Positions 34,885 to 43,517 are shown, counted from the stretch's first letter. The stretch: DNA of 64,000 nucleotides from JANQFV01 sp964468185 (GCA_964468185.1 CAYXTR010000008.1:97857-161856); one strand, 5' to 3'. The notes: generated by a model not told the origin, from the sequence alone. Program-made: numbers and translations.

Positions 34885-35766
34885 ATGAAAACGTCACACG
34901 TCGATTGCACGGCGCGCGCAATCAACGCGCACACCAAAACGCAAAAGCCTGAAACGGGATTCGCGTACGCACTGCTTGCGGTCCTGCTGCTGATCACCGC
35001 GCTGGCCGCCGTCCCGCACACCCATGCCGACGCAGCCAATCCCGACCCCACACTCCAGCACCAGTGGCTGCTCGACACCGATCCCGGCTGGGCCATGGAA
35101 GGTGAGTGGGAGTTCGGCGCACCGCAGGGCCTCGGCGGAAATCAGTTTGGCAACCCGGATCCGACCAGCGGCTACACCGGCGACAACGTCTACGGCGTAA
35201 ACCTCTACGGCGATTATGCCATCGACATCGGCGGCCCCTATTGCCTCACAATCGGCCCGCTCGACATGACCGACATCACCCAGTCGAGCCTCCACTTCTG
35301 GCGTTGGCTCAACACCGACTGGCTGCCCTGGGTCTCCGCCAAGATCCAGGTGTCCAACGACAACGTCGACTGGGTCACGCTCTGGGAAAACCAGTGGGTC
35401 GAAATCACCGACGATGCGTGGAATCACTGGGAGCTGGACATGTCGGCCACCGCTGACAATCGCCCCACCGTCTGGATCCGCTGGAGCCACGAGGTGCTCG
35501 AAGGCGGGACCTGGGCCTACTCCGGCTGGAACATTGACGACGTCGAAATCTGGGGCGTGCCGCTCGACGCCTACCCGCCCGGCGACCTCAATTGCGACGG
35601 CGCCGTGACGTTCGACGACATTCCGCCGTTTGTCAGTGCGCTGAACGGCCAGGCCGCGTACGAAGAACTCTACCCCGGCTGCAACTGGTTCAACGCCGAC
35701 ACGAATCTGGACGGAGAGGTGAACTTCGACGACATCACCCCCTTCGTCGCGCTGATCGGCAGCTAG
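34885..35766 (+). CDS. Secreted jelly-roll protein with dockerin-like C-terminus
   Basis: ATG 34885 follows GGGAGAGGG and an export signal with a late hydrophobic core (about residues 26-47, 'FAYALLAVLLLITALAAVPH'). The middle (about 55-235) reads as a beta-sandwich ('SLHFWRWLNTDW', 'KIQVSNDNVDWVTLW', 'GWNIDDVEIWG') like MAM or carbohydrate-binding folds. The end has two Ca-loop repeats, 'GDLNCDGAVTFDDIPPFV' and 'ADTNLDGEVNFDDITPFV', of the planctomycete dockerin-like type. It has no catalytic domain, so it is probably a surface-attached binding or structural protein. Confidence 0.85.
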   Translation: MKTSHVDCTARAINAHTKTQKPETGFAYALLAVLLLITALAAVPHTHADAANPDPTLQHQWLLDTDPGWAMEGEWEFGAPQGLGGNQFGNPDPTSGYTGDNVYGVNLYGDYAIDIGGPYCLTIGPLDMTDITQSSLHFWRWLNTDWLPWVSAKIQVSNDNVDWVTLWENQWVEITDDAWNHWELDMSATADNRPTVWIRWSHEVLEGGTWAYSGWNIDDVEIWGVPLDAYPPGDLNCDGAVTFDDIPPFVSALNGQAAYEELYPGCNWFNADTNLDGEVNFDDITPFVALIGS

Positions 35767-35883
35767 CGACTAACCCGCAACAGTGGCACCGGTCTCACCA
35801 GCCGGTGCCACTGATTCACCAGCGCGGATTAACTTCTGATGCAGCGTCAGGCCTCCCGGGTAGCATGGGCCTCCGGCCCGTAA

Positions 35884-35912
35884 CTTGGGGGACCGACCTC
35901 CGGTCGGTCAGC
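35884..35912 (-). repeat. 29-nt hairpin repeat, copy 1
   Basis: The reverse complement of this 29-nt block occurs exactly at 45553-45581. It contains GACCGACC and GGTCGGTC around GGA, an 8-bp stem. Confidence 0.75.
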
Positions 35913-35961
35913 GAGGTAGCGGCCGCCCTCCGCGGCGGCCGCCCGTGACCAACCACGCCGC

Positions 35962-36062
35962 CCGTGCCACTGCCGTGTCGGCAGTGCTCTTCCCTCAACA
36001 AACACTGCCACCCCCGCGCAGCGGCCGACAACCTCCGCGCCACCAGCCTGGACCCCTCGGCC
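35962..36062 (-). repeat. Dispersed 100-bp repeat, copy left of rpoN
   Basis: On the minus strand this copy runs GGCCGAGGGGTCCAGGCTGG, a GTTGTCGGCCGCTGCGCGGG core, a variable stretch, then GAGCACTGCCGACACGGCAG and TGGCAC. It matches the copy at 37973-38072 with only a few mismatches and opposite orientation. The CACTGCC/GGCAGTG hairpin has a 5-nt loop. Confidence 0.75.
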
Positions 36063-36255
36063 CCTCGGTCCCTTTCCCCACCCCAACGGGGTGCAGGTCT
36101 GTAGCCAGGGGCGCGAGCCCCTGGAAACCGTGCCGCATCAACCATCCAGCCCCAACGGGGCGATGGACTTCCCACACCCCCGCGCCCGCAACGCGTCCCC
36201 TTCTTTCTCGATCTCTTGATCTCTGCCTCCCCTCGATCCCTCAATCCCTTCCCCC

Positions 36256-37737
36256 TCAATACTGCCGCCGCTGGCGGGCCGGCGGAATCCCGAGCTGCGC
36301 CCGATACTTCGCCACCGTGCGCCGCTTGATCTCAATCCCGGCGTCCTTCAGCTTGTCGACGATCTCATCATCACTGAGCGGATTCGACTTGTCCTCCCCG
36401 TTGATGATCTCCTCAACCTTCGCCTTGATGCTCGCCCAACCCAACGCTTCACCGGTGCCCGTGTCGGCGCCGCCGGTGAAGAATTGCCGCAACGGGTAAA
36501 TCCCCCGCGGCGTCTGCATGTACTTCTCGTCCACGGTGCGGCTGATCGTGGAGGGATCGCAATTGAACCGCTCCGCCAGCTCACTCATGCGCAACACCTT
36601 CAGGTGCTGCTCGCCGTGGTCGAGGAAATCGCGTTGCGCCTCGACCACCGCTTTCGCCACGTCGAGCAGACGATCCCGGCGATAGCGTACCGCATCGATA
36701 ATCGCACTGGCTGCCTCGATCTTCTGCTTGACGAATTCCCGCGTCTGCTTGTCCTCGCGCGAGCGCTCCAGCAGCTCACGAAACTCCTGCGAGATGCGCA
36801 GCTCACGCGTATTGCCGCGCGCCAGCCGCACGTCGTAACGATCCTCCTCATCGTCATACTCGACGATGACGTCAGGCACGATCGGAGCGAGCTGCTGATC
36901 GACGACGTCGGAACCGGGGTGCAGCGAGAGTTGCGCAATCACCTGAATCGCCGCCTTGATCTCCTCTACATCAACGCGCAGCGCCTTGGCGATCTGCGGC
37001 AGGCGGTTCTTCTGCAAGTCCTCGAAGTGCTCGCTGATGATGCGATGCTCGAGCGTATTGTCGCCGGGCAGGGCCTTGAGCTGGAGCAGGAGGCATTCCT
37101 GCAAGGAGCGCGCCGCGATGCCGGGCGGGTCCAGCTGCTGCACCTCCATCAGGGCGGCGGTGGCCTCTTCGGGTGGGGGCGGCGGATCGGCGGGCCAGTC
37201 AATCTCCTGGAGTGGCGTCGTGAGGCGTCCGCTCGAATCCAGATGTTCGATGATGGTCTCGCCCAGTGTGCGAGTGCGCGGGTCCAGATCCATCAGACTC
37301 CATTGCTGAAGGAGGTATTCCTGAAGGCTCTGCGGACGCGCGGCGGTGTTGGCCATCGCGTCGACCTTCATGTCGGACTCTTCGTAGCTGCGGGCGCGCG
37401 ATTTGGTGCCGCGATAACCGCCGGCCTCGTCATCGATCCAGTCGTACTCGCTGACGAGATTATCCAGCCGCTCGAACTCGCCGGCGTCCCCCTCCTTGAC
37501 GACGAGGTCGCGCTCGCCGTCCGGCGTTTCGTCGCGGACGACCTCCGGCGTATCGCCGAAGTCCTCGTCGCCGGGGGTGACTTCGAGGGCGGGGTTGCCG
37601 TCGATCTCCTGGGCGATGCGGGACTCCAGCGCCAGGGTGTTGAGCTGGAGGATGTCCATCGCCTGGATGAGTTGCGGCGTCAGGCGTTGCTGCTGCTGGA
37701 GCAGTTGACGCGGGATTTGCGAAAGTATTTGTGACAC
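36256..37737 (-). CDS. rpoN: RNA polymerase sigma-54 factor
   Basis: The 493-residue protein has the Gln/Leu-rich activator region I ('RQLLQQQQRLTPQLIQAMDI'), an acidic region II (about 50-120), the core-binding region, the HTH ('LAERFNCDPSTISRTVDEKY') and the RpoN box RRTVAKYR near 473-480. It directs transcription from -24/-12 promoters with AAA+ activators. No activator with an AAA+ domain is in the window. Inverted copies of one repeat lie on both sides of the gene. Confidence 0.96.
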   Translation of the reverse strand: MSQILSQIPRQLLQQQQRLTPQLIQAMDILQLNTLALESRIAQEIDGNPALEVTPGDEDFGDTPEVVRDETPDGERDLVVKEGDAGEFERLDNLVSEYDWIDDEAGGYRGTKSRARSYEESDMKVDAMANTAARPQSLQEYLLQQWSLMDLDPRTRTLGETIIEHLDSSGRLTTPLQEIDWPADPPPPPEEATAALMEVQQLDPPGIAARSLQECLLLQLKALPGDNTLEHRIISEHFEDLQKNRLPQIAKALRVDVEEIKAAIQVIAQLSLHPGSDVVDQQLAPIVPDVIVEYDDEEDRYDVRLARGNTRELRISQEFRELLERSREDKQTREFVKQKIEAASAIIDAVRYRRDRLLDVAKAVVEAQRDFLDHGEQHLKVLRMSELAERFNCDPSTISRTVDEKYMQTPRGIYPLRQFFTGGADTGTGEALGWASIKAKVEEIINGEDKSNPLSDDEIVDKLKDAGIEIKRRTVAKYRAQLGIPPARQRRQY

Positions 37738-37972
37738 AATATCTTACAGCGATATGGCCCATCCGGCCGGCCGGTGACGCAGTCGCCCGCCTCACTTGAG
37801 GCAGGCGCTCTGAATAGCTTTCGGCGACCGCAGCGGCTCAGCCTAAGCAATTTCCGTACCAGCTAGAAAAAGGATACGAGATCAACCCCACAAAGTCAAA
37901 GCCGATTCGGGGAGCTGGGGGCAGAATACTGACGCATCGGAGATGTCGCGGCACCGCCCGTTCGGAGGAAGG

Positions 37973-38072
37973 GGCCGAGGGGTCCAGGCTGGTGGCGCGG
38001 AGGTTGTTGGCCGCTGCGCGGGTTGGCGGGGTTCGTCGAGGGAAGAGCACTGCCGACACGGCAGTGGCACGG
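37973..38072 (+). repeat. Dispersed 100-bp repeat, copy right of rpoN
   Basis: This plus-strand copy has the same order of blocks as 35962-36062: GGCCGAGGGGTCCAGGCTGG, the TTGTTGGCCGCTGCGCGGG core, and the 7-bp CACTGCC/GGCAGTG hairpin. Only the centre differs clearly between the two. Confidence 0.75.
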
Positions 38073-38185
38073 GCTGCGGGGAGGGTCCGAGCGACCTAGG
38101 GGTCCAGGTTGGGGCGGCGGAGTTGTTGGCCGCTGCGCGGGGCGTGAATGCGTGGGAATGTGGGAACGTGGGAACGGTTCGGGCT

Positions 38186-38259
38186 ACGCGGTTGTTGGCC
38201 GCTGCGCGCGGGTGGCGGTGCTTGTTGAGGGAAGAGCACTGCCGACACGGCAGTGGCAC
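38186..38259 (+). repeat. Dispersed repeat, partial copy
   Basis: It contains the GGTTGTTGGCCGCTGCGCG block, a short linker and the complete CACTGCC/GGCAGTG hairpin block. The 5' GGTCC part is missing. Confidence 0.65.
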
Positions 38260-38262
38260 GCG

Positions 38263-38306
38263 CGGGGTTTGTTGGGGGAAGAGCACTGCCGACACGGCAG
38301 TGGCAC
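38263..38306 (+). repeat. Dispersed repeat, hairpin-only copy
   Basis: Only the 3' part is present (TTTGTTGGGGGAAGAGCACT onward), with the full hairpin. It follows the previous copy by a few bases, so the hairpin block is locally duplicated. Confidence 0.65.
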
Positions 38307-38411
38307 CAGCGGGCGGTGTTGGTGACGTGCGGCCGCCACGGAGGGCGGCCGCTACGGGCCGGAAGTCGGTCGCCCATGGGAGAGTTCGACCGGGCCGTCT
38401 GCATCGAGGCG

Positions 38412-39380
38412 TCAGTTGGCGGGCTTGCTCGGCGCTTTGCGGATGGCCTTGGCCCGCTTTTCTGCGCGTTCGGCCTGCTCGGTCTTTCCGATCAGGCGCA
38501 GGAGGCGGGCGTGGTTGTCGAGTGCTGTGGCGATGGTCGGGTGATGCTCGCCCAGCGCGCGTTCCAGAATCTGCAGCGCCCGGCGGCACAGCGGCGCCGC
38601 CTGCTCGTACTTGCCCTGGGCATGATAGAGCCCCGCCAGGTTGTTGAGGCTGGTCGCCACCTCGTGGTGATGTGGACCGAGCGCTTTCTCGAAAGTCCGG
38701 AGCGCCCGCTCATAGAACGCCTCCGCCTGATCCAGCTTGCCCTGCTTGAAGTAGACGACGGCAAGGTTGTTCAGGCTGCGGGCGAAACTGGGGTGTGCCG
38801 TGCCGACCGACTCCTCATCGATCGCCAGTGCACGCTGATAGAGCGCCTCGGCAAGGGCGTACCTCTGCTGCGCGCGATAGAGCAGAGCCAGATTGTTCAG
38901 GTCATCAGCGAGACTCGGATGCTTCGGGCCGCAGGCCCTCTCGCGAATGACCAGGGCCCGCTTGTACAAGGGCTCTGCTTCGCGGAACCGACGCTGGTCA
39001 CGATACAACCCGGCCAGATTGCTCAGGCTCGCGGCCAGGTCCACGTGGTCAGGGCCGAGGGCCTGCTCACGAAGCGTGATCGCGCGCCTGCAAAGCGGCT
39101 CGGCCCGCTTGTGTTTCCCTTGCGCCCGATATGACGCCGCGAGGTTGTGCAGACTGGTCGCGAGGCGCGGGGCCTGCGCCGGGCGGGTCTCCGCCTCGAC
39201 CAGCGCGCGGCGATACAGCTCCTCGGCCTTGGCGTAGTCGCCTTCCTCGAAGGCCGCGGTGGCGGCATCGGTGCATTCCTGCCAATCGTCGGTGTCAGTG
39301 TATGCCCGTGCCGATCCTGCGATTGCCACCACGAAGCCACCCAGTACCAACAGGATTCGCCAGGATCTGATGATCGTCAT
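38412..39380 (-). CDS. Exported tetratricopeptide repeat protein
   Basis: ATG 39380 follows GGGAGGATC and starts a signal peptide ending near 'AGSARA' (about residue 25). Six to seven 42-residue TPR units of the kinesin-light-chain/TPR_12 type follow ('SLNNLAGLYHAQGKYEQAAP', 'ALGEHHPTIATALDNHARLL'). These form a superhelical protein-binding surface in the periplasm. The C-terminus is Lys/Ala-rich. Partner proteins cannot be inferred. It is divergent from icd across a 226-nt gap. Confidence 0.88.
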   Translation of the reverse strand: MTIIRSWRILLVLGGFVVAIAGSARAYTDTDDWQECTDAATAAFEEGDYAKAEELYRRALVEAETRPAQAPRLATSLHNLAASYRAQGKHKRAEPLCRRAITLREQALGPDHVDLAASLSNLAGLYRDQRRFREAEPLYKRALVIRERACGPKHPSLADDLNNLALLYRAQQRYALAEALYQRALAIDEESVGTAHPSFARSLNNLAVVYFKQGKLDQAEAFYERALRTFEKALGPHHHEVATSLNNLAGLYHAQGKYEQAAPLCRRALQILERALGEHHPTIATALDNHARLLRLIGKTEQAERAEKRAKAIRKAPSKPAN

Positions 39381-39606
39381 ACTCGATCCTCCCGAAGACT
39401 CCGCCGTAGCGTACCACGGCAGCCGACAATCAGCGACAATAGTCGCAGAAATCGAGAATGAGCATGCAATACACACCCTTCGCAGGGGACTGGCTGCGGG
39501 GAATGCGGTCGGCGGGCCCGTGCGGCGAATGCGTCAGGGTGCTATGATTCGGCATCCGTTTCAAAAACGACCGCAAGCAAACACGCCGAAACGATAGGAG
39601 AGTCCG

Positions 39607-40920
39607 ATGGCGTACCAGACCACGTCCGTGCCGGAAGGCGACAAGATCACGCATACCGGGGAAGCCCTGAACGTGCCCGAGCGTCCGATTGTGCCGTTTA
39701 TTCGCGGTGACGGGACGGGGCCGGATATTTGGAACGCGTCGCAGATCGTCTTTGATGCGGCGGTGGAGAAGGCCTACGGCGGCAAGCGGCAGATTGCGTG
39801 GATGGAGGTTCTTGCGGGTCAGTCGGCGAAGGACCAGTTCGACACGTGGCTGCCGGATGAGACGTTGCAGGCGTTTCGTGAGTTCCTGGTCGGGATCAAG
39901 GGGCCGCTGACGACGCCGGTGGGCGGTGGCATACGATCGCTGAATGTCGCGCTGCGTCAGCAGCTTGACCTGTACGTGTGTTTGCGGCCGGTGCGCTATT
40001 TCGAGGGTGTGCCGAGTCCGGTGAAGCAGCCGGAGTTGACGGACATGGTCATTTTCCGGGAGAATTCCGAGGATATTTATGCGGGGATCGAGTTTCAGGA
40101 TGGCACGGACGAGTGCAAGCGCTTCAAGCAGCTCTTCGCGGATGCGTTTCCGGAGCGCTTCAAGAAGGTGCGATTCCCGGAGACGGCGGGCATGGGCATC
40201 AAGCCCGTCAGTCGGGAGGGAACGGCACGGCTGACGCGTGCGGCCGTCAATTATGCGATACAGCGTGGTCGCAAGAGCGTAACGCTCGTGCACAAGGGCA
40301 ACATCATGAAGTTCACGGAAGGCGCGTTCCGTGACTGGGGCTATGAGGTCGCGAAACAGGAGTTTGGCTCGGCGGATCTCGACGGTGGGCCGTGGCAGAT
40401 CATCAAGGCGGGCACGAAGCTGTCGCATGACGCGCTGGTACGGGTCGGGGGCAGCGAGGTACTGGACACGGTGCCGCATAACATTGTGGTCAAGGACGTC
40501 ATCGCGGATGCGTTTCTGCAGCAGATTCTGACGCGCCCGGCCGAGTACGAAGTGATTGCGACGATGAACCTGAACGGGGATTATGTCAGTGACGCGCTGG
40601 CGGCGTGTGTGGGTGGTATCGGGATCGCACCGGGCGGCAACCTCAACTACGACTCGGGGCACGCGATCTTCGAGGCGACCCACGGCACGGCGCCGAAGTA
40701 TGCGGGTCAGGACAAGGTGAATCCGGGCAGCGTGATTCTGTCGGGCGAGATGATGTTCCGGTACCTCGGCTGGACGGAAGCCGCCGACCTGATCATCAAG
40801 GGGATGGAAGGTGCGATCGCGGCCAAGACCGTGACGTACGATTTCGAGCGGTTGATGGACGGCGCCAAGCTGCTCAAGTGCAGTGAATTCGGCGAGGCGG
40901 TGGTGAAGCACATGGGCTAG
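39607..40920 (+). CDS. icd: NADP-dependent isocitrate dehydrogenase
   Basis: This TCA-cycle enzyme oxidises isocitrate to 2-oxoglutarate. The 437-residue protein aligns in outline with E. coli Icd: 'IPFIRGDGTGPDIW'-like start, 'GGGIRSLNVALRQ' with the substrate Ser, 'ENSEDIYAGIEF', 'NLNGDYVSDALAACVGGIGI' and 'THGTAPKYAGQDKVNPGS'. The APKYAGQDKVNP segment contains the Lys-Tyr pair that fixes NADP preference. TAGGAGAG is the ribosome binding site. Confidence 0.96.
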   Translation: MAYQTTSVPEGDKITHTGEALNVPERPIVPFIRGDGTGPDIWNASQIVFDAAVEKAYGGKRQIAWMEVLAGQSAKDQFDTWLPDETLQAFREFLVGIKGPLTTPVGGGIRSLNVALRQQLDLYVCLRPVRYFEGVPSPVKQPELTDMVIFRENSEDIYAGIEFQDGTDECKRFKQLFADAFPERFKKVRFPETAGMGIKPVSREGTARLTRAAVNYAIQRGRKSVTLVHKGNIMKFTEGAFRDWGYEVAKQEFGSADLDGGPWQIIKAGTKLSHDALVRVGGSEVLDTVPHNIVVKDVIADAFLQQILTRPAEYEVIATMNLNGDYVSDALAACVGGIGIAPGGNLNYDSGHAIFEATHGTAPKYAGQDKVNPGSVILSGEMMFRYLGWTEAADLIIKGMEGAIAAKTVTYDFERLMDGAKLLKCSEFGEAVVKHMG

Positions 40921-41027
40921 TCACGACGCGGCGCGAATTGCTGATGTGGCGGCAACCGGCGGCGGGCATGCCGGCAGCGTATCGTCGCCTAGAATCATTG
41001 GGGTGACGCCAACGCGTGGAGGAGAGC

Positions 41028-42035
41028 ATGATTCAAGGATACGCCGCGATCGAGCCGGGGAAGCCGCTGGAGCCATTCGAGTTTGATCCTGGTCCGCTGA
41101 AGGCGGACGAGGTGGAGATCGACGTTCAGTACTGCGGTATCTGCCATTCGGACCTGTCGATGATTGAGAACGAGTGGCAAATGAGCGCGTACCCGTTCGT
41201 TCCCGGGCACGAAGTGGTGGGCCGGATTTCGGCGATCGGTGACGCGGTGCGCAATCGGCCGGTCGGTCAGATGGTCGGCCTGGGCTGGTTCGCCCGCTCG
41301 TGTCTGACGTGCCGGACGTGCTTGAGCGGTGATCACAACCTGTGCGAGCAACGGCAGGACCTGATCGTCGGCCGACACGGGGGCTTCGCGAACAAGGTGC
41401 GCTGTCAATCTTCGTGGGCGATTCCCTTGCTGGAGGGGTTGGATGAGAAGACGGCGGGGCCGCTGTTCTGCGGGGGTATCACGGTCTTCAACCCGATGGT
41501 GCAGCATGACGTGCATCCGACGGACCACGTTGGCGTGGTCGGGATCGGGGGGCTGGGCCATCTCGCGCTGCAATATGCACGGGCGTGGGGCTGTGAGGTG
41601 ACGGCGTTTACCAGTAATCCGGACAAGGCGGAAGCGGCGCGGCGGTTCGGTGCGCATCACGTGGTCAGTTCGCGTGATGAGCGTGCTTTGAAGCAGGTTG
41701 CGGATTCGCTTGATTTTCTGATGGTCACGGTCAATGTGCCGCTGAACTGGGACGCGTTTCTGGCGACGCTGCGGCCCGGCGGGCGGATGCACTTTGTCGG
41801 CGGGGTCCTCGAGCCGGTGCCGACCATACCCATGCAACTTATTGGCGGCCAGAAGTCGATCTCGGGGACGCCGCTGGGCAGCCCGGCGATGATGATGCAG
41901 ATGCTGGAATTCTCGCGGCGACATCGGATTGCGCCGGAAATCGAGATGTTCCCCATGAGCGCGGTGAACGCGGCGCTGGATCACCTGCGGGGCGGCAAGC
42001 CGCGGTATCGCATTGTGCTGGAGGGCGGCAAGTAG
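41028..42035 (+). CDS. Zinc-dependent alcohol dehydrogenase (CAD/YahK-like)
   Basis: The medium-chain dehydrogenase has catalytic zinc ligands in 'YCGICHSD' and 'PGHEVVG', the structural zinc cluster 'CLTCRTCLSGDHNLC', and the nucleotide fold 'VGVVGIGGLGHLALQYARAW'. It most resembles NADPH-dependent aldehyde reductases of the cinnamyl-alcohol group. ATG 41028 follows GGAGGAG and gives 335 residues, the usual size. Its substrate is not known. It is about 100 nt after icd but may have its own promoter. Confidence 0.92.
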   Translation: MIQGYAAIEPGKPLEPFEFDPGPLKADEVEIDVQYCGICHSDLSMIENEWQMSAYPFVPGHEVVGRISAIGDAVRNRPVGQMVGLGWFARSCLTCRTCLSGDHNLCEQRQDLIVGRHGGFANKVRCQSSWAIPLLEGLDEKTAGPLFCGGITVFNPMVQHDVHPTDHVGVVGIGGLGHLALQYARAWGCEVTAFTSNPDKAEAARRFGAHHVVSSRDERALKQVADSLDFLMVTVNVPLNWDAFLATLRPGGRMHFVGGVLEPVPTIPMQLIGGQKSISGTPLGSPAMMMQMLEFSRRHRIAPEIEMFPMSAVNAALDHLRGGKPRYRIVLEGGK

Positions 42036-42140
42036 GGGCGCGGCGCTTGGCGCGGCGTACACCGGGATGCGACAATGGGTCTCGAACTCGCGGGGTGTCG
42101 TGCCCGCGTTCCGGAGGTCCACTGCGCGGGAGGTCGCCCA

Positions 42141-42536
42141 GTGTCTGCTGTACCGCCGTACGATCCGCCACCAGGTCAGGTCACCGAGAGCACCATTCAT
42201 TGCACGGGTTGTGGTTACGATCTGTCAGGCTCCGCGCTTGGCGGGTATTGCCCGGAATGCGGACGGTCCGTGGGCGAATCACTACCGCGCGCCACCGCGT
42301 TGACGAACACGCCGGGCTCGGTCAGTTGCATGGTGTTTGGGATCCTCTCGCTGGCGATCTGTGCTATCTGCGGCCCACTCGCGATCGTCCAGTATTTTCA
42401 GGTGAAGCGGGCCTATGACCCGCGCTTCCACAATCCTGGCTCGCTAACCATGGCCAAGGCTGGGCTGATCATGGGGATGATCTCGACCGCCATACTGTTA
42501 CTGGGGGCTGCGCTGGTGTTTCTTGGGAACCTGTGA
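42141..42536 (+). CDS. Zinc-ribbon membrane protein with DUF4190-like helices
   Basis: GTG 42141 is preferred because GGGAGGT lies 8 nt upstream and upstream residues look non-conserved. An N-terminal ribbon 'IHCTGCGYDLSGSALGGYCP' with a further CPECG holds four Cys for zinc. Two hydrophobic helices follow ('SLAICAICGPLAIVQYFQV' and 'AGLIMGMISTAILLLGAALV'), spaced like DUF4190. The function of such proteins is unknown. The same ribbon type occurs in the frameshifted gene at 245-677. Confidence 0.72.
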   Translation: MSAVPPYDPPPGQVTESTIHCTGCGYDLSGSALGGYCPECGRSVGESLPRATALTNTPGSVSCMVFGILSLAICAICGPLAIVQYFQVKRAYDPRFHNPGSLTMAKAGLIMGMISTAILLLGAALVFLGNL

Positions 42537-42602
42537 ACCTCAGACTGGTGTAGCGCCCCGGTGTCAGGGGCTACGCGGTGGTTTGCTTGGAATTCGCGAA
42601 CG

Positions 42603-43517
42603 ATGCAGCAGAAGAGACTAAGGATCATCGGTGTGCCGGTTGACCTGGGGGCGGGGCGTCGCGGGGTGGATATGGGACCGTCGGCCCTGCGTGTGGCCGA
42701 GATCGATCGTCTCGTTGCGGAACTTGGCTACGAAGTCGATGACGTCGGCGACATCAACGTCACCGTGCCGGAAAGCGTGCCGTACGGACAAGCGCAGTTG
42801 CGCTTCGCCGAGGGGATTCTGGCCACCAGCCGGGCGCTGGCCCAATTGGTCCGCGAAGCGCTCGACGACGGCTGGCTGCCGCTGGTGCTGGGCGGTGACC
42901 ACTCGATTGCGATCGGGTCTGTGGCGGGCAGTGCGGCACATTTTGCCGCCAAGGGTGAGAAGCTCGGCTTGGTCTGGCTTGACGCCCACGCGGACATCAA
43001 CACCACGGCGACCACGCCCAGCGGCAACATTCACGGGATGGGGCTGGCGATCAATCTCGGGCTCGGCGACGAGCGTTTCACCAGCATTGGTCGGGCGGGG
43101 GCGAAGGTGAATGGTCGCCATGTGGCCCTGGTGGGTGTGCGTGACCTGGATGCCGGCGAGCGGCAGCACCTGCATGACACGGGCGTGCATGTGTTCACGA
43201 TTCGCGATATTGACGAGCGCGGCATGCGGCATGTCATGGAAGACGCGATCCGTGTGGCGTCGGCCGGTACGCATGGCGTCCATATCCAGCTTGATGTCGA
43301 CGTCCTTGATCCGGAAGAGGCGCCGGGTACCGGGACACCCGTGCACGGTGGTCTGACGTATCGGGAGGCGCATCTCGCGATGGAGATGCTGGCGGATGCG
43401 GGCAACGTGGTCGCCCTCGATGTGGTCGAGATCAATCCGATCCTGGGTACACGGAACGAAACGGCGGAATTGGCGGTCGAACTGGCGCTTTCGGCGCTGG
43501 GCAAGCGGATTCTGTGA
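42603..43517 (+). CDS. rocF: Arginase
   Basis: Ureohydrolase that splits arginine to ornithine and urea with two Mn ions. All metal motifs are there: 'VLGGDHSIAIG', 'LDAHADINT', 'LDVDVLDPEEAPG' and the substrate loop 'SGNIHGM'. 'GVPVDLGAGRRGVDMGPSAL' is the usual arginase (and not agmatinase) beginning. ATG 42603 gives 304 residues, the family length. No arginine uptake or ornithine gene is adjacent. Confidence 0.93.
   Translation: MQQKRLRIIGVPVDLGAGRRGVDMGPSALRVAEIDRLVAELGYEVDDVGDINVTVPESVPYGQAQLRFAEGILATSRALAQLVREALDDGWLPLVLGGDHSIAIGSVAGSAAHFAAKGEKLGLVWLDAHADINTTATTPSGNIHGMGLAINLGLGDERFTSIGRAGAKVNGRHVALVGVRDLDAGERQHLHDTGVHVFTIRDIDERGMRHVMEDAIRVASAGTHGVHIQLDVDVLDPEEAPGTGTPVHGGLTYREAHLAMEMLADAGNVVALDVVEINPILGTRNETAELAVELALSALGKRIL

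Larger units (their letters stand above)
35767..36255. other. 489-bp gap between dockerin gene and rpoN: hairpins and repeats
   Basis: No gene is supported. The gap opens with a perfect 11-bp stem (AGTGGCACCGG, with CCGGTGCCACT) at about 35783-35813. It then holds the 29-nt hairpin repeat at 35884-35912, an inverted GC block 'gcggccgccctccgcggcgg' near 35918, and a copy of the roughly 100-bp dispersed repeat at 35962-36062 in minus orientation. The rest, to 36255, is low-complexity, pyrimidine-rich DNA. Confidence 0.6.
37738..38411. other. 674-bp gap upstream of rpoN and downstream of the TPR gene: repeat-rich
   Basis: No gene is supported here; frames that cross the gap are repeat translations. 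It must contain the rpoN promoter (37738-37960). From 37973 to 38360 it holds at least three partial or complete copies of the dispersed repeat: GGCCGAGGGGTCC blocks near 37973 and 38098, TTGTTGGCCGCTGCGCG at about 38005, 38117 and 38191, and GAGCACTGCCGACACGGCAG at 38045, 38233 and 38281. Confidence 0.6.

Noticed and set aside
36484..37734. 416-residue plus-strand frame opposite rpoN
   Set aside because: Mirror of the sigma-54 gene with skewed composition and no recognisable motif.
35962..38072. Insertion sequence carrying rpoN
   Set aside because: The inverted copies are not gene-terminal to a transposase, no target-site duplication was found by eye, and the same unit occurs without rpoN elsewhere in the window.
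38221..38306. Sigma-54 promoters made by the TGGCAC ends of the repeats
   Set aside because: TGGCAC occurs at the end of each hairpin block, but no TTGC element follows at the required spacing.
38030..38310. CRISPR array
   Set aside because: Repeat units differ in length and spacing, one pair is nearly adjacent, and no cas gene is in the window.
39430..40911. 493-residue frame opposite icd
   Set aside because: Antisense shadow of icd with Arg/His-rich composition; icd itself is beyond doubt.
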